From CAZYYO01 sp964650965 (lineage in GTDB: Bacteria > Bacillota > Clostridia > Lachnospirales > Lachnospiraceae): DNA of 33,802 bases. Below, piece by piece: positions 1 to 8,098 of the stretch; positions within the stretch are counted from its first letter, which is position 1, and each line of letters starts with the position of its first letter. The notes under the pieces were generated by a model, which saw nothing but the letters and a program-made list of their open reading frames with translations, did no database searches and was not told where the DNA came from. The position numbers were made by a program, and so were the translations under genes. The DNA lies in the NCBI GenBank assembly GCA_964650965.1, contig CAZYYO010000022.1, positions 1-33,802 of the forward strand. The letters are read 5' to 3'.

Positions 1-24
1 CTACATTTATAAAAGGACAAAAAA

Positions 25-1047
25 ATGAATCGGAAAATCTCTTTTAAAAAGCTCTTTGCTTCCATAACAATATCTGTAACGATAACATTAAGCCTGGTGG
101 GATGTGCCGTTACTCCAAATAACCAGAAGGTCACCGATACCGGAGTGTATTTTGATACGGTGATTTCCATTACACTATATGGAAATGATAAATCCAAATA
201 TATCGATGAATGCTTTCAGCTGGCGGATAAATATGAGAAATATTTCAGTAATACCATTGCAAGCAGTGACATTTCCCAAATCAATGCCAACCCAGGCACT
301 CCTGTAGAGGTACATTCAGAAACCATTTCGCTGCTTCAGGAGGGTATCAAATACGGTGAGCTTAGTAACGGTTCCTTCGATATTACATTAGGGGCATTAA
401 GTGATTTATGGGATTTTGGAAATAATAAGGGCACCATTCCGGATGCCACCCTTATTTCCCAGGCTGTATCTACCATTGATTATCATAATATTTCCATGCA
501 GGGAAATCAGGTAACTCTTCTTACACCAGGTGCCAAAATTGATTTAGGTGGCATTGCCAAGGGATATATTGCCGACCAGATGAAGGCTTATCTGAATGGC
601 AAGGGAATTACCAGCGGTATTATTAATCTAGGAGGAAATGTGCTGTCGGTTGGACCAAAGGCTGACCAGGAAGCCTATACCATTGGGATTCAAAAGCCCT
701 TTTCAGAAGATGGCTCTTCCATTGCATCAATTGAAATTACAGATGAGTCCGTGGTTACCTCCGGAACCTATCAGCGATATTTTAAGAAGAATGATGTGAT
801 ATATCATCATATCTTAGATGTAACCACTGGCTATCCTTATGAAAATAATTTAGCCTCCGTTACCATTATTAATCATTCCTCTGTGGATGGGGACGGCTTA
901 AGCACCACAGTTTTTACCATGGGCTTAGAAGCTGGAATGGAATTTGTGGAGAATTTGGAGGATACGGAAGCCATCTTTATTACCAGTGACGGAGAAATTT
1001 ATTATACCTCTGGGATTGGAACAAGGATTCCATTTACCAAATTATAA
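25..1047 (+). CDS. apbE: ApbE family FAD:protein FMN transferase, lipoprotein
   Basis: This enzyme transfers FMN from FAD to a Ser/Thr in target proteins such as RnfG and RnfD, on the outer face of the membrane. The 340-aa protein starts with a basic, hydrophobic signal and a lipobox (LVGC, Cys27), so it should be a membrane-anchored lipoprotein. Family signatures are visible: DLGGIAKGY near residue 175, a glycine-rich GIINLGGNVLSVG near 200, VVTSGTYQRYF near 245 and HHILDVTTGYP near 265, which matches the family's H-x-x-D-x-x-T-G metal/flavin region. An AAAGGA ribosome site precedes the ATG. It lies on the opposite strand to the rnf operon about 7 kb away, whose RnfG and RnfD carry ApbE target motifs, so those are the likely substrates (inference). 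A hairpin terminator follows directly. Confidence 0.93.
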   Translation: MNRKISFKKLFASITISVTITLSLVGCAVTPNNQKVTDTGVYFDTVISITLYGNDKSKYIDECFQLADKYEKYFSNTIASSDISQINANPGTPVEVHSETISLLQEGIKYGELSNGSFDITLGALSDLWDFGNNKGTIPDATLISQAVSTIDYHNISMQGNQVTLLTPGAKIDLGGIAKGYIADQMKAYLNGKGITSGIINLGGNVLSVGPKADQEAYTIGIQKPFSEDGSSIASIEITDESVVTSGTYQRYFKKNDVIYHHILDVTTGYPYENNLASVTIINHSSVDGDGLSTTVFTMGLEAGMEFVENLEDTEAIFITSDGEIYYTSGIGTRIPFTKL

Positions 1048-1052
1048 AAATA

Positions 1053-1097
1053 TGCCGGACAGATGGTTCTTTTGCTTCCTCTGTCTGGCATTCTTTT
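1053..1097. terminator. Bidirectional intrinsic terminator between apbE and the ABC-F gene
   Basis: Arms at 1053-1063 and 1080-1090 form an 11-bp stem (TGCCGGACAGA with its complement, one G-U pair). On plus it is followed by TTCTTTT; on minus it is followed by TATTTTTATAATTT. It sits between two convergent genes and can serve both. Confidence 0.8.
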
Positions 1098-1110
1098 GAT
1101 CTATGTGTAT

Positions 1111-2973
1111 CTATCCTTGCTGCTGAATTTTCTGTGCTAAGCCTTCTAAATATTCCCACCGCTCCATCTTCTCCATCAGGAGCTCTTCCTGCTGTTCCTT
1201 TTCCTTTGTTAATGTATTCAGCTTTACAAAATCGCTGGTGCAGCCTAGCATTTGAGAATCAATTTCAGAGATTCGTTCTTCCAGCTGGGCGATATCCTCT
1301 TCGATGGTATCGTACTCCCGTTGCTCCTTATAGGAAAATTTCAACTTTGTTGGAGGCTTCTTCCAGGTTTCTTTGGATGTTTTCTCCACAGAAGAATTGT
1401 TATTTCCTGAATTACTCTTTCCCGCTATATTTTCTCCACCGCTTTGCTTTTCTGCCTCCATACGGGCTGCGTAATCGGAATATCCTCCCTCATGCTGGGT
1501 TAAGATTCCATTTCCGTCAAAGGAGAAAATACGCCGCACCGTTCGGTCTAAGAAATATCGGTCATGACTTACAATAATAACAATTCCATTAAAATCATCC
1601 AGATAATCCTCCAAAATATTTAAGGTGGCAATATCCAGGTCATTGGTTGGCTCGTCTAACACCAGCACATTGGGAGCCTCCATAAGAACACGAAGGAGAT
1701 TCAATCGCCGCCGCTCCCCACCGGAAAGTTTCTCTATCAGACTGTATTGCTGCTCTGGTGGAAATAAAAACCGCTCCAGCATGGCAGATGCAGACACTAG
1801 GCCATCGGTGGTACGCACATATTCCGCGGTGTTTTTAATATAATCAATCACCCGCAGCTTGGGGTCCATTCGTGCAGTTTCCGGTGCGTTGGATGTTTGC
1901 TCTTCTAATTGGATTTCCTGAGAATAATAAGACAGCTTTACCGTCTGACCAATGGTAATGCAGCCTTCGTCAGGTGTCTCCATTCCCACAAGCATCTTCA
2001 TTAGCGTAGTTTTGCCACATCCATTGGGTCCAATAAATCCCACCCGGTCATTTTTATTGAAAATGTATGTGAAATCGTGGATGAGCTTCTTGTCTCCATA
2101 TGCTTTACAAATGTGCTCTAGCTCTACCGTTGTTTTACCAAGCCTGGAAGTGATAGAACCCATTTCCACCTGTGCATCTATGTCCGGGCTATCCTGGTCT
2201 CTTAGGTTCTCATATCGCTGGATGTGAGCCTTTTGCTTGGTAGAACGGGCTCTGGCACCTCGCTGCATCCACTGAATTTCTTTTCTAAGGATGGTCTGGC
2301 GTTTTCGCTCTGCTGCTTCTGCAAAATTCTGTCGCATAGCCTTTGCTTCTAAGAATCCAGAATAATTGGTATCATAGCTGTACAGCTTCCCCTTATCTAA
2401 TTCCACAATCCGATGACACACACTATCCAGGAAATATCGGTCATGGGTAATCATTACTAGGGTTCCCCGATATTTCTTCAAGTAGTCCTCCAGCCAGTCT
2501 GCCATTTCATTGTCCAAATGATTGGTAGGCTCGTCCAAAAGAAGAATGTCTGCATCAGAAATCAGTGCAGCTACCAGTGCAAGACGTTTCCTTTGTCCAC
2601 CAGATAAATGTCCCACTGCTTCTGTAAAATCTGTCACCCCTAATTTGGTGAGCATAGACTTGGCTTCGCTCTCAATAATCCAGGGGTCCTGTCTCTTTCC
2701 ATGATGCTCCATAACGGCTTCCATTACCGTATGCCTGGCTTCAAACTCCGGGGTCTGGGGAAGATAGCGAACCACCGTATTGCCTGCCTTTACCACACTT
2801 CCTGTATCCGGCTCTTCCATTCCTGCAATGATTTTAAGCAGGGTGGATTTCCCGGTTCCGTTAATACCAATGACCCCCACCTTCTCACCTTCCTGGAGAT
2901 AGAAGCTGGTGTTATCGAAGATTTTCCGTTGGGTGTAGATTTTTGTAATGTTTTCTATGTTTATGATGTTCAT
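1111..2973 (-). CDS. ABC-F family ATPase (Uup-like), translation factor type
   Basis: A 620-aa soluble protein with two ABC cassettes and no membrane segments, as in ABC-F proteins that act on the ribosome rather than in transport. Cassette 1 has Walker A GINGTGKST, signature LSGGQRKR and Walker B LLLDEPTNHLD; cassette 2 has GPNGCGKTT, LSGGERRR and VLVLDEPTNDLD. The long charged linker between them (about residues 200-260, rich in Arg/Lys) is the ABC-F interdomain arm. The C-terminal 80 residues are Glu/Lys-rich with heptad-like spacing, matching the coiled-coil tail of Uup/YdiF-type members. It appears monocistronic, with an extended -10 promoter at 3082-3090. Housekeeping rather than a resistance role is more likely given the Uup-like tail, but this cannot be settled from sequence alone. 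Confidence 0.93.
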   Translation of the reverse strand: MNIINIENITKIYTQRKIFDNTSFYLQEGEKVGVIGINGTGKSTLLKIIAGMEEPDTGSVVKAGNTVVRYLPQTPEFEARHTVMEAVMEHHGKRQDPWIIESEAKSMLTKLGVTDFTEAVGHLSGGQRKRLALVAALISDADILLLDEPTNHLDNEMADWLEDYLKKYRGTLVMITHDRYFLDSVCHRIVELDKGKLYSYDTNYSGFLEAKAMRQNFAEAAERKRQTILRKEIQWMQRGARARSTKQKAHIQRYENLRDQDSPDIDAQVEMGSITSRLGKTTVELEHICKAYGDKKLIHDFTYIFNKNDRVGFIGPNGCGKTTLMKMLVGMETPDEGCITIGQTVKLSYYSQEIQLEEQTSNAPETARMDPKLRVIDYIKNTAEYVRTTDGLVSASAMLERFLFPPEQQYSLIEKLSGGERRRLNLLRVLMEAPNVLVLDEPTNDLDIATLNILEDYLDDFNGIVIIVSHDRYFLDRTVRRIFSFDGNGILTQHEGGYSDYAARMEAEKQSGGENIAGKSNSGNNNSSVEKTSKETWKKPPTKLKFSYKEQREYDTIEEDIAQLEERISEIDSQMLGCTSDFVKLNTLTKEKEQQEELLMEKMERWEYLEGLAQKIQQQG

Positions 2974-3081
2974 ATAATATCTTCTCTGTTCTTTCTAAGT
3001 TTTAAGTAATATCTGTCCCTGTTTGATCCGTCTGTTTTAACAATCTATTGGATAACTTATACATTTCCTAGACCAGAGCAT

Positions 3082-3090
3082 ATTATAACA
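3082..3090 (-). promoter_or_regulatory. Extended -10 promoter for the ABC-F gene
   Basis: Read on minus, the site is TGTTATAAT, a TGnTATAAT extended -10. No good -35 is seen, as is usual for this class. It lies just after the flavodoxin terminator and gives an untranslated leader of about 100 nt before the ABC-F ATG. Confidence 0.5.
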
Positions 3091-3105
3091 CAAATTTCGA
3101 AGGTA

Positions 3106-3146
3106 ATATAAAAAAATCTTCAGGAGCGTATATTCCTGAAGATTTT
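3106..3146 (-). terminator. Intrinsic terminator of the merR-flavodoxin unit
   Basis: A perfect 13-bp stem (3113-3125 with 3134-3146, 8-nt loop) ends on minus in a run of at least six T. It begins 8 nt after the flavodoxin stop codon. Confidence 0.88.
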
Positions 3147-3153
3147 CTATTCT

Positions 3154-3624
3154 TTATTGGATGCTGTCTGCAAACTGCTTGATGGAATGTTCCATATTTA
3201 ATAATTTGCCTGGTGCCCAATTATATGTTGCGTATTGCTTCTGCAAATTCTTCTCGCTGTGTGCAATTCCGCTCCCACCAGAGGTTGCAAATGCTCTCAT
3301 GGTTTTACCGGTAAAATCATATTTGTCTAAAAATGTATTGATAATGGTTGGAGCCAAATCCCACCAAACGGGAAATCCTACCAAAACCTGTTCATATGCA
3401 GACAGGTCAAGTCCTGTATCCACCATTGCAGGTCTTGATTTGGAATCGTTCATTTCCACGCTGCTTCTGCTGTGCTGATCTCTCCAATTTAAATCTGCAG
3501 AGGTATATTTTACCTGTGGCTGAATTTCATACACATCTGCCTGTAATTCCTTTGCCAATTTCTCTGCTGCCTGTCTGGTTTCCCCGCTGGCACTAAAATA
3601 TGCCACTAAAATCTTTTTACTCAT
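3154..3624 (-). CDS. Flavodoxin family protein
   Basis: A small FMN-binding electron carrier or quinone/nitro-reductase-like flavodoxin (156 aa). The N-terminus MSKKILVAYFSASGETRQ contains the phosphate-binding loop (SASGETR), and the later VLVGFPVWWDLAPTIINTFL and FATSGGSG segments are the 60s and 90s FMN-contact regions of the flavodoxin fold. An upstream in-frame ATG at 3678 would overlap the preceding gene and lacks a ribosome site; the ATG at 3624 follows AGAAAGG by 9 nt and starts exactly at the conserved region, so it is preferred. It is 34 nt downstream of a MerR-type regulator gene and shares its terminator, which suggests the regulator controls it in response to a redox or chemical signal (inference). 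Confidence 0.9.
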   Translation of the reverse strand: MSKKILVAYFSASGETRQAAEKLAKELQADVYEIQPQVKYTSADLNWRDQHSRSSVEMNDSKSRPAMVDTGLDLSAYEQVLVGFPVWWDLAPTIINTFLDKYDFTGKTMRAFATSGGSGIAHSEKNLQKQYATYNWAPGKLLNMEHSIKQFADSIQ

Positions 3625-3658
3625 CTTTTTCATCCTTTCTGCTTGTATGGCATTGCTA

Positions 3659-4015
3659 TTAATTTTTACCCATTTCATAACGTAAATAGTCCATGCGTTC
3701 TAACTGCCTTTCCCGAAAATGTATATCGTCTAGGGTCTCTGTCCGCTTTTGATTTAACATTTCCATCCGTTGTGATTGGGTATCATTTCCCTCAATTAAT
3801 AACTTCATATAGGTTTCTACTTCTTCTATGGAAAATCCAATATCATGAAGGGTCATAATCATACTAAGGCGTTCCATATCTTCTTCATCATATTTCCAAT
3901 CACCCATCACCTGCCGCACAGCATCGCATAAACCAAAGGAATGATATTCATCTAATATTTTCTTGGGAATGCTGTATTGATGAATTACCTCATCCATTGT
4001 CATTTTGTTGTACAT
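3659..4015 (-). CDS. MerR family transcriptional regulator
   Basis: A 118-aa protein with an N-terminal MerR-type winged helix region (about residues 5-70; FGLCDAVRQVMGDWKYDEEDMERL followed by LHDIGFSIEEVETY, with the family's IGFSLEEI-like block) and a C-terminal coiled-coil dimerisation helix (about 75-115). There is no extra ligand domain, so it resembles the short MerR regulators often found beside oxidoreductase genes. The residues just before the wing (YHSFGL) diverge from the usual YYDEIGL. It is directly upstream of the flavodoxin gene and probably co-transcribed with it. No cysteine pattern for metal sensing is seen. The effector is unknown. Confidence 0.82.
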   Translation of the reverse strand: MYNKMTMDEVIHQYSIPKKILDEYHSFGLCDAVRQVMGDWKYDEEDMERLSMIMTLHDIGFSIEEVETYMKLLIEGNDTQSQRMEMLNQKRTETLDDIHFRERQLERMDYLRYEMGKN

Positions 4016-4101
4016 CGATTGTTCTGCCTTTCTGCATTCTTGATTTATTCTTATTTTAAACCCAACCGATGAATACGTCTAATGCCTATATTTTATATCA
4101 T

Positions 4102-4122
4102 GAAATACATTTTATGTATTTC
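4102..4122. repeat. AT-rich 9-bp inverted repeat between merR and the kinase-like gene
   Basis: GAAATACAT and ATGTATTTC are perfect arms separated by TTT. There is no T run on minus, so it is a weak terminator at best for the kinase-like gene; it could also be an operator upstream of merR. Confidence 0.35.
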
Positions 4123-4128
4123 TGTTTT

Positions 4129-4713
4129 CTAATAATTCATGGCTATCATTTCCACTGCTTTATCCATATTTATATAAGACAAATTCATGCATAAATCATA
4201 ATTTCTTGCACTGCCCCAGTGAGCATCTGCATATTCACTATAGTAAACGGCTCTTAATTTATCCATTTTACGAACCTTTTTTACCGCCTGCTCCTGAGAA
4301 ATCTGATCTCTTTTAGAAACTCTTTCTGCGCGGTCAGCTTCTTCTGCAGACAGAAAAACTCGTAATAAATTTTTGCCTTTTAATACATCATCTGCTGCTC
4401 TGCCAATAATGACACAGCTTCCTTTTTCAGCAATTTCTCTAATCACTTCTCGTTCTGCATCCATTCTGATTTCATCCACAGTTTTCTGTCCAGATAAGGT
4501 ACGCGTTCCCATTACCAGGGAATATAGGAAGCTGTTGGTTGCCACCTCATCATTATTTTGTATATACTCTGTGGACAATCCACTTTTCATTGCAGCCATT
4601 TCTATAATTTCCTTGTCATAGTAAGGAATATTCAGCTTCTCTGCCAGCTTCTTACCTACTTCACGACCACCTGCTCCAAATTCTCTTCCAATAGTAATAA
4701 TACGATGCTCCAT
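4129..4713 (-). CDS. Cytidylate kinase-like family protein
   Basis: A 194-aa protein of the cytidylate-kinase-like (Cytidylate_kin2) type common in Clostridia. It begins with the typical MEHRIITIGREFGAGGREVGKKLAEKL, where GREFGAGGREVG replaces the canonical GxxGxGKS P-loop, followed by PYYDKEIIEMAA and a CVIIGRAADDVL block and an Arg-rich lid-like segment (AERVSKRD). The real cmk in this window (17671-18327) supplies the housekeeping activity, so this paralogue probably phosphorylates something else or is regulatory. It starts 2 nt after the stop of the MATE gene with GGAGG inside the end of that gene, so translation is coupled to the exporter. The substrate is unknown. Confidence 0.88.
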   Translation of the reverse strand: MEHRIITIGREFGAGGREVGKKLAEKLNIPYYDKEIIEMAAMKSGLSTEYIQNNDEVATNSFLYSLVMGTRTLSGQKTVDEIRMDAEREVIREIAEKGSCVIIGRAADDVLKGKNLLRVFLSAEEADRAERVSKRDQISQEQAVKKVRKMDKLRAVYYSEYADAHWGSARNYDLCMNLSYINMDKAVEMIAMNY

Positions 4714-4715
4714 GC

Positions 4716-6095
4716 TTACATTTCCTCCTTCTTCATCTGCTGATTTAACTCACCGAATACCTTCTTCATAAATATCAGTACAAATACAAATGTTACAATA
4801 TCTGCAATAGGTCCGGAAAACAGTGGACCTTCCACACCAAGTGCCAGTGGTAGGAAAAGAACCAGCGGAACACTTAGTACAAAATCTCGCAGCAATGACA
4901 AGCCCATGGACATTGCAGGCTTTCCTAATGATTGCAGGAAAATACTGGTGGACTTCTGTACACAGCATAAAATCATGGTAGACAGGAAGATGCGGAATGC
5001 CATAACTCCAAACTGATTGTATAAATCACTTTCACTTCCAAATAATCCCAGGATCTGCATTGGGAAGAATTCGAAACAAATGGTTGCTATAATACCAATA
5101 CATACCTCTGCCATCATCATTTTCTTATATATTTCTTTTACCCGATCTAAGTGTCCGGCTCCATAATTATATCCTACAATAGGCTGGGCTCCGGCTGCAA
5201 CACCAACCACAACAGCAATAACAATCTGGAATACCTTCATAACAATACCCACAACGGTCATAGGAATATCTGCTCCATATTGTGACAAGGCACCATATTT
5301 CACCAATACATTATTCATAACACCCATAATAATTACGATAGACAGCTGTGTAAGGAAGCTGCTGATTCCCAATGGTAAAATGTGCTTTAAAACAGAGCCC
5401 TTAATGGCAAAGCAATGAAGGTCCAGCTTAAAACTCTTAGTGTGAAACAGATAATACAGTCCTAATGCTGCTGATACAATCTGTCCTGCAATGGTAGCAA
5501 TTGCTGCGCCCTTTACGCCCCAGTTCAATACAAAGATTGCTATAGGATCTAGAACGATATTTATCACACATCCCACCAGCGTAGATATCATTGCAAATTG
5601 TGGGCTTCCATCAGCTCGAATCACGGAGTTTAATCCATTGGTAAACATAAAAAACGGAATTCCTATTACAATAATATCAAAGTAGTCTCTTGCATAGGAA
5701 ATATTATTTTCTGTAGCACCAAATGCATGTAAGATTCCTTCTCTGGAAATCATAAAAATAACCATTAGTATCACACTGCTTAAAACCAGCATCAAAATAG
5801 TATTTCCTGCACCCTTTCTTGTTCCTTCACTATCTTTCTTTCCCTGGCAGATACTTAAGAATGCTGCACAGCCATCTCCTAACATCAAAGCAATTGCCAA
5901 TGCAATAATGGTAATTGGAAATACCACATTGGTAGCTCCATTTCCCAAATATCCAACTCCACGGCCGATAAATATCTGATCTACAATATTGTATAGTGAT
6001 GATACTAATAACGACATAATACATGGAATGGAAAACTTTAACATAAGCTTTCCGATTTTTTCTTCTGCTAAATATTGATTTGCATTTTGATTCAT
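4716..6095 (-). CDS. MATE family efflux transporter
   Basis: A polytopic membrane protein of 459 aa with about 12 hydrophobic segments, as expected for the MATE family of Na+ or H+ antiporters that expel cationic drugs or metabolites. The opening EKIGKLMLKFSIPCIMSLL and the following VDQIFIGRGVGYLGNGATNVVFP are typical of the family's N-terminal half, and QPIVGYNYGAGHLDRVKE marks the start of the second half. An ATG exists at 6113, but AGGAG lies between it and the ATG at 6095 at a spacing of 6, so 6095 is chosen. It is followed, 2 nt after its stop, by a cytidylate-kinase-like gene. A terminator-like hairpin ends about 60 nt upstream of the start. The transported compound cannot be told from sequence. 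Confidence 0.93.
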   Translation of the reverse strand: MNQNANQYLAEEKIGKLMLKFSIPCIMSLLVSSLYNIVDQIFIGRGVGYLGNGATNVVFPITIIALAIALMLGDGCAAFLSICQGKKDSEGTRKGAGNTILMLVLSSVILMVIFMISREGILHAFGATENNISYARDYFDIIVIGIPFFMFTNGLNSVIRADGSPQFAMISTLVGCVINIVLDPIAIFVLNWGVKGAAIATIAGQIVSAALGLYYLFHTKSFKLDLHCFAIKGSVLKHILPLGISSFLTQLSIVIIMGVMNNVLVKYGALSQYGADIPMTVVGIVMKVFQIVIAVVVGVAAGAQPIVGYNYGAGHLDRVKEIYKKMMMAEVCIGIIATICFEFFPMQILGLFGSESDLYNQFGVMAFRIFLSTMILCCVQKSTSIFLQSLGKPAMSMGLSLLRDFVLSVPLVLFLPLALGVEGPLFSGPIADIVTFVFVLIFMKKVFGELNQQMKKEEM

Positions 6096-6155
6096 TTTCG
6101 TCTCCTCTTTCATTTAAAATTGATTTATCATGGTCTATCCCATGGAATCTCACAT

Positions 6156-6196
6156 AAAAAAATAGCCGTGTATGTCGGCTTTCACATACACGGCTA
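6156..6196 (-). terminator. Strong intrinsic terminator downstream of lysR, close upstream of the MATE gene
   Basis: A perfect 13-bp stem (6163-6175 with 6184-6196, 8-nt loop) is followed on minus by seven T. It lies 136 nt after the lysR stop and about 60 nt before the MATE start. It most simply ends the lysR transcript; its position would also suit an attenuator in a MATE leader. Confidence 0.85.
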
Positions 6197-6332
6197 CCAC
6201 CTTTATCTACTTTACTGTATCATAATTTTGTAATGCTTCGTAATAGTTTCTTTTTCACAAATTAATTTCATTTATTACGAATGATTGTAGGGTTTTTGCA
6301 CAATCATCAACATATTTTCTTGCCTCTTTCAA

Positions 6333-7211
6333 TCACTTCTCATTATCATTTACTGATTTTAAATATTTAATAAATGCCGTTACAGCCGGTGACATAATCT
6401 GATTCTTTTTCCACGCTAAAACTGTACTGTGCTCCAGTCCAGGCTCCAAGGGAATAAATGTCAAATTCTCATACTTGGTATCCAGGTCCAGACAAACGGC
6501 AGCATCCATTCCCTGTTCTACCATGGCAGCTGCATTATATAACAGATTATAGGTAACCTTAATATTCAATTCTCCAAAAAGGTCTCCGAACCACTGATGT
6601 AATTCAGTTTTCGCAGATATTCTCTTAGGGATAAGAAGTTTTAGCTCTGTTAAATCCTCCCGTAACACTTTTTCTTTCTTAGCCAAGGGAGAATTTTTTT
6701 TCACAAGCACGCCCCATCGCTCCTTCTCATGCATTCTAACCGATTCATATTTTAACAAATCAATAGGTGCAATGAAAAGGCCAATATCAATCAGACCTTT
6801 GTCCATCTGTTCCATAATATTGTCATTATTCCCACTGAAAATATCAAAGGAAACCTTAGGATGTACCTTCATAAAATCAGACAACATTCCTGCCAGGCAT
6901 TGTGAATTGCGAAATTCGCCACCTCCAATGGAAATCTCCCCGGAAACAACGTCATCATCACTAACCAGCTCTTTCTTAGTCCGCTCCGCCAGGCTTAGCA
7001 GTTCCTGTGCCCGTCTTCGCAGCATAATGCCTTCCTTGGTAAGAACAATATTGTGACTGCTTCTCTCAAAAAGCTTCACTCCTAATTCCGCTTCCAGCTG
7101 CCTCAGCTGTCTGGAAAGTGTAGGCTGGGTCACATGTAACTGCAACGCCGCCCGGGTAATATTCTCCTCCCTGGCAACCACCAAGAAATAATTCAAAGTC
7201 CGTAAATCCAT
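6333..7211 (-). CDS. LysR family transcriptional regulator
   Basis: A 292-aa LysR-type regulator. The N-terminal helix-turn-helix is clear: MDLRTLNYFLVVAREENITRAALQLHVTQPTLSRQLRQLE (first 40 residues), followed by LGVKLFERS and a linker helix. Residues about 90-290 form the substrate-binding-like effector domain (GEISIGGGEF, GLIDIGLFI). GGAGG lies 13 nt before the ATG. Its promoter (7262-7289) starts only some 20 nt from the end of repeat array 1. LysR regulators often control neighbouring genes; the MATE gene downstream, in the same direction but behind a strong terminator, is one candidate target. The effector is unknown. Confidence 0.94.
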   Translation of the reverse strand: MDLRTLNYFLVVAREENITRAALQLHVTQPTLSRQLRQLEAELGVKLFERSSHNIVLTKEGIMLRRRAQELLSLAERTKKELVSDDDVVSGEISIGGGEFRNSQCLAGMLSDFMKVHPKVSFDIFSGNNDNIMEQMDKGLIDIGLFIAPIDLLKYESVRMHEKERWGVLVKKNSPLAKKEKVLREDLTELKLLIPKRISAKTELHQWFGDLFGELNIKVTYNLLYNAAAMVEQGMDAAVCLDLDTKYENLTFIPLEPGLEHSTVLAWKKNQIMSPAVTAFIKYLKSVNDNEK

Positions 7212-7261
7212 CTTTGTTGATATACCTCCTGCGTATTTCTATGACATGTTTTGATAAATTC

Positions 7262-7289
7262 AGTATATCACAACAATCTTTAGTGTAAA
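7262..7289 (-). promoter_or_regulatory. Promoter of lysR
   Basis: Read on minus: -35 TTTACA (7284-7289), 16-nt spacer, -10 TATACT (7262-7267). It sits between array 1 and the lysR ATG. Confidence 0.55.
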
Positions 7290-7305
7290 TATATGGTTGT
7301 ACATG

Positions 7306-7970
7306 AGTTTCTTGGGGCCGTGTTTCCGTTATCGTTACAAGTCCCCCAAAACATAGCCATTCACAAGCATTTCTAGCCACCTGGAATCCTTTGTTTGGTG
7401 GATTTTCAACTTTATTTTTGCATCTGCCCCAGGGAGCTTAAGCTTCTTGGAGCCATGCTTCCGTTATCGTTACAAGTCCCCCAAAACAACGACTTTCGTA
7501 AGCATTTCTTACGCTTCGAATCCTCAGTTTGGTGGTTTTCATGCTTTATTTTTCCGTCTGCCCCAGTGTACCTAAGCTTCTTGGGGCCACGCTTCCGTTA
7601 TCGTCATAAATCCTCCAAGACAACAATTTGCACAAGCATTTCTGCCTCTTCGAATCCTCAGTTTGGTGGTTTTCATGCTTTATTCTTCCGTCTGCCCCAG
7701 TGTACCTATGCTTCTTGGGACCACGCCTCCATTATCGTTACAAGTCCCCCAAAACAACGACTTTCGTAAGCATTTCTTACGCTTCGAATCCTTTGTTTGG
7801 AGGATTTTCTACTTTATTTTTCCACTAGCCCCAGGGAGCTTAAGCTTCTTGGGGCCACGCTTCCGTTATCGTCATAAATCCTCCAATACAACGACTTGCA
7901 CAAGCATTTCTTCCGCTTTGAATCCTTTATTTGGTGGATTTTCAGCATTATTCTCCGAATAGCCCCAAAT
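7306..7970 (+). repeat. Tandem array 1: five copies of a 134-bp unit
   Basis: The marker TTCTTGG recurs at 7309, 7444, 7578, 7712 and 7846, giving spacings of 135, 134, 134 and 134 bp. Each unit runs GCTTCTTGGGGCC, a CCGTTATCGT block, A[AG]TCC[CT]CCAA, a variable middle with a small hairpin, TTTGGTGG(A)TTTTC, and GCCCCAG before the next GCTTCTTGGGGC. The junction GCCCCAGGGAGCTT/AAGCTTCTTGGGGC is a near-perfect palindrome. The period is not a multiple of three, the reading frames across it are only fragments, and no ribosome site or codon pattern supports a gene. The same family, inverted, forms array 2. I do not recognise it as a named repeat. Confidence 0.92.
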
Positions 7971-8098
7971 TTCCACTGAATCCAAAATCACCTACACCCA
8001 ACCATACTTCTCCCATTCCGCCCCCAAAGGTGTCGCTGCGAAGCAGCCGACACCGCAACCAGCAAACGGCAAGTCCTATCGCTGTCGGTAAATGGAAT
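7971..8098. other. Non-coding spacer with a GC-rich hairpin
   Basis: This 128-bp spacer between array 1 and the inverted-repeat element contains a hairpin at 8029-8054: GGTGTCGCTGC, loop GAA, GCAGCCGACACC, an 11-bp stem with one bulged base. There is no T run. The CGCAACC and GGCAAGTC segments just after it have complements inside the next element (near 8204-8211 and 8228-8234), so the hairpin may belong to a larger folded structure. Confidence 0.45.

Noticed and set aside
1134..3009. Open frames on plus opposite the ABC-F gene
   Set aside because: They are antisense shadows of a clear 620-aa ABC-F protein with intact motifs.
6160..6332. T-box riboswitch upstream of the MATE gene
   Set aside because: The core AGGGTGGNACCGCG is not matched well, there is too little room for a full stem I, and MATE genes are not usual T-box targets. 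Kept only as a question in the findings.
7066..7380. Minus-strand open frame overlapping the lysR start
   Set aside because: It overlaps the lysR coding region in another frame, crosses the lysR promoter and starts in array 1; no domain is seen.
7306..7970. CRISPR array
   Set aside because: The whole 134-bp unit is repeated with scattered differences; there are no short identical repeats with unique spacers and no cas genes nearby.
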